From: an uncultured Oscillibacter sp. | GTDB lineage: Bacteria; Bacillota; Clostridia; Oscillospirales; Oscillospiraceae | Direction of reading: 5' to 3' | Assembly: GCA_946183715.1 (NCBI GenBank) | Contig: CAMHDB010000108.1 | Location: 1 to 6,492, forward strand | Length of the DNA: 6,492 nt | The notes under the pieces: model-generated | What the model was told of the DNA's origin: nothing | Seen by the model: only the letters and a program-made list of their open reading frames with translations | Database searches by the model: none | Translations under genes and position numbers: made by a program | Shown here: piece by piece, positions 5,988-6,492 of the stretch | How positions within the stretch are numbered: position 1 is the first letter of the stretch | Layout: the number at the start of each line of letters is the position of its first letter

Positions 5988-6492
5988 TTAATTGTAGAAC
6001 ACGAGTTTCTTTTCGGCCCTCTGCATGATGAACGTCAGAATCAGGATGAAGACCAGAAGCACCATGACGAGGGTCGCGCCATAGCCGCGGTTGCCGTTGG
6101 TAAACGCGTACTGGTAGAACAGGTAGACCACGGACTGCACCTGTTTCAAGGCCTGATTGGTCTTGTCCATGACCATGAACATGAGGTCGAACACCGTCAG
6201 CGCGCCGATTAAGCGAGTCTGTACGATAAAGAAGGTGGTGGGGCTGAGCAGGGGAATCGTGATGTAGAAGAACTGCCGGATACCGGTCGCGCCGTCGATG
6301 TCGGCGGCCTCGTAGTAGTCGTGGGGGATTTCCTGCAAGCCGGAGATGAACAGCACCATGTTGTAGCCGATAATCGACCACACGCCGATAATGCCAATGG
6401 ACACCCACGCGATTTTGGGGTCATTAATCCAGCCCACCTTGACATGGAAGATGTTGTTGAGAAGCCCGAACTGCTGATTGTAGAGCCAGCGC
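5988..6492 (-). CDS. Carbohydrate ABC transporter permease, MalF-type (CUT1 family), 5' end beyond window
   Basis: The second permease subunit, of which only the C-terminal 167 residues are visible. The frame is open to the right edge, and the first visible stretch (NQQFGLLNNIF, then GWINDP) is the conserved periplasmic-side region before a membrane segment in MalF/UgpA proteins. The GTG at 6437 is therefore internal, not the start. The EAA loop is present: Glu61-Ala62-Ala63, Asp66-Gly67-Ala68 and Pro80 of the visible part. Membrane segments lie near 27-50, 81-104 and 139-156, and the protein ends in a basic tail typical of the family. Full-length relatives are about 290-310 residues, so roughly 130 residues are missing. 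It lies 18 bases before the MalG-type gene in the same operon; a solute-binding protein gene is expected further upstream on this strand. Confidence 0.94.
   Translation of the reverse strand, partial: RWLYNQQFGLLNNIFHVKVGWINDPKIAWVSIGIIGVWSIIGYNMVLFISGLQEIPHDYYEAADIDGATGIRQFFYITIPLLSPTTFFIVQTRLIGALTVFDLMFMVMDKTNQALKQVQSVVYLFYQYAFTNGNRGYGATLVMVLLVFILILTFIMQRAEKKLVFYN

Noticed and set aside
5458..6408. Minus-strand open frame of 316 residues spanning both permease genes
   Set aside because: It lies in a different frame from two well-supported permeases and is rich in His, Arg and Gly without a family match.
6435..6437. GTG as the start of the MalF-type permease
   Set aside because: The frame continues upstream to the window edge with conserved MalF-family residues, so this codon is internal.

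Overview
The window looks like a stretch of chromosome from a GC-rich, Gram-positive-type bacterium, most likely a clostridial (Oscillospiraceae/Ruminococcaceae-like) member of the Bacillota. The clues are a PcrA-type helicase with an insert between motifs I and Ia of a kind I associate with that group, a Cu(I) ATPase with a CopZ-like domain fused to its C-terminus, strong purine-rich Shine-Dalgarno sequences, a tRNA with encoded CCA, and CUT1 sugar-transporter permeases. The taxonomic call is inference; the gene families are clear.

Layout: positions 1-2234 (+) hold most of a PcrA/UvrD superfamily 1A helicase whose first residues lie left of the window. The reading frame is open from the edge and begins inside the Walker A motif. 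After 12 bases comes a complete P1B-1 copper-exporting ATPase (copA, 2247-4736, +) with a CxxC metal-binding domain at each end. The C-terminal domain is preceded by a strong in-frame Shine-Dalgarno and ATG, so it may also be made as a free 69-residue copper chaperone. Positions 4737-4912 are a convergent intergenic zone with two hairpin terminators, one for copA and one facing the opposite strand. Positions 4913-4988 (-) are a tRNA-Ala with anticodon CGC and a near-consensus extended -10 promoter at 5040-5068. Positions 5127-5969 (-) and 5988-6492 (-, cut by the right edge) are the MalG-type and MalF-type permeases of a carbohydrate ABC transporter, ending in a hairpin terminator at 5090-5118.

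How they work together: the helicase and copper ATPase are probably co-transcribed because of spacing, though their functions (DNA repair and replication; copper efflux) are unrelated. The two permeases form one operon and would pair as a heterodimeric channel; the binding protein is expected beyond the right edge. The tRNA is its own transcription unit between them. I see no clearly new biological system, mobile element or CRISPR array. The most interesting points are the possible internal translation start that would release a copper chaperone from within copA, and the very compact junction in which the permease terminator's U-tract falls where a UP element of the tRNA promoter would lie.
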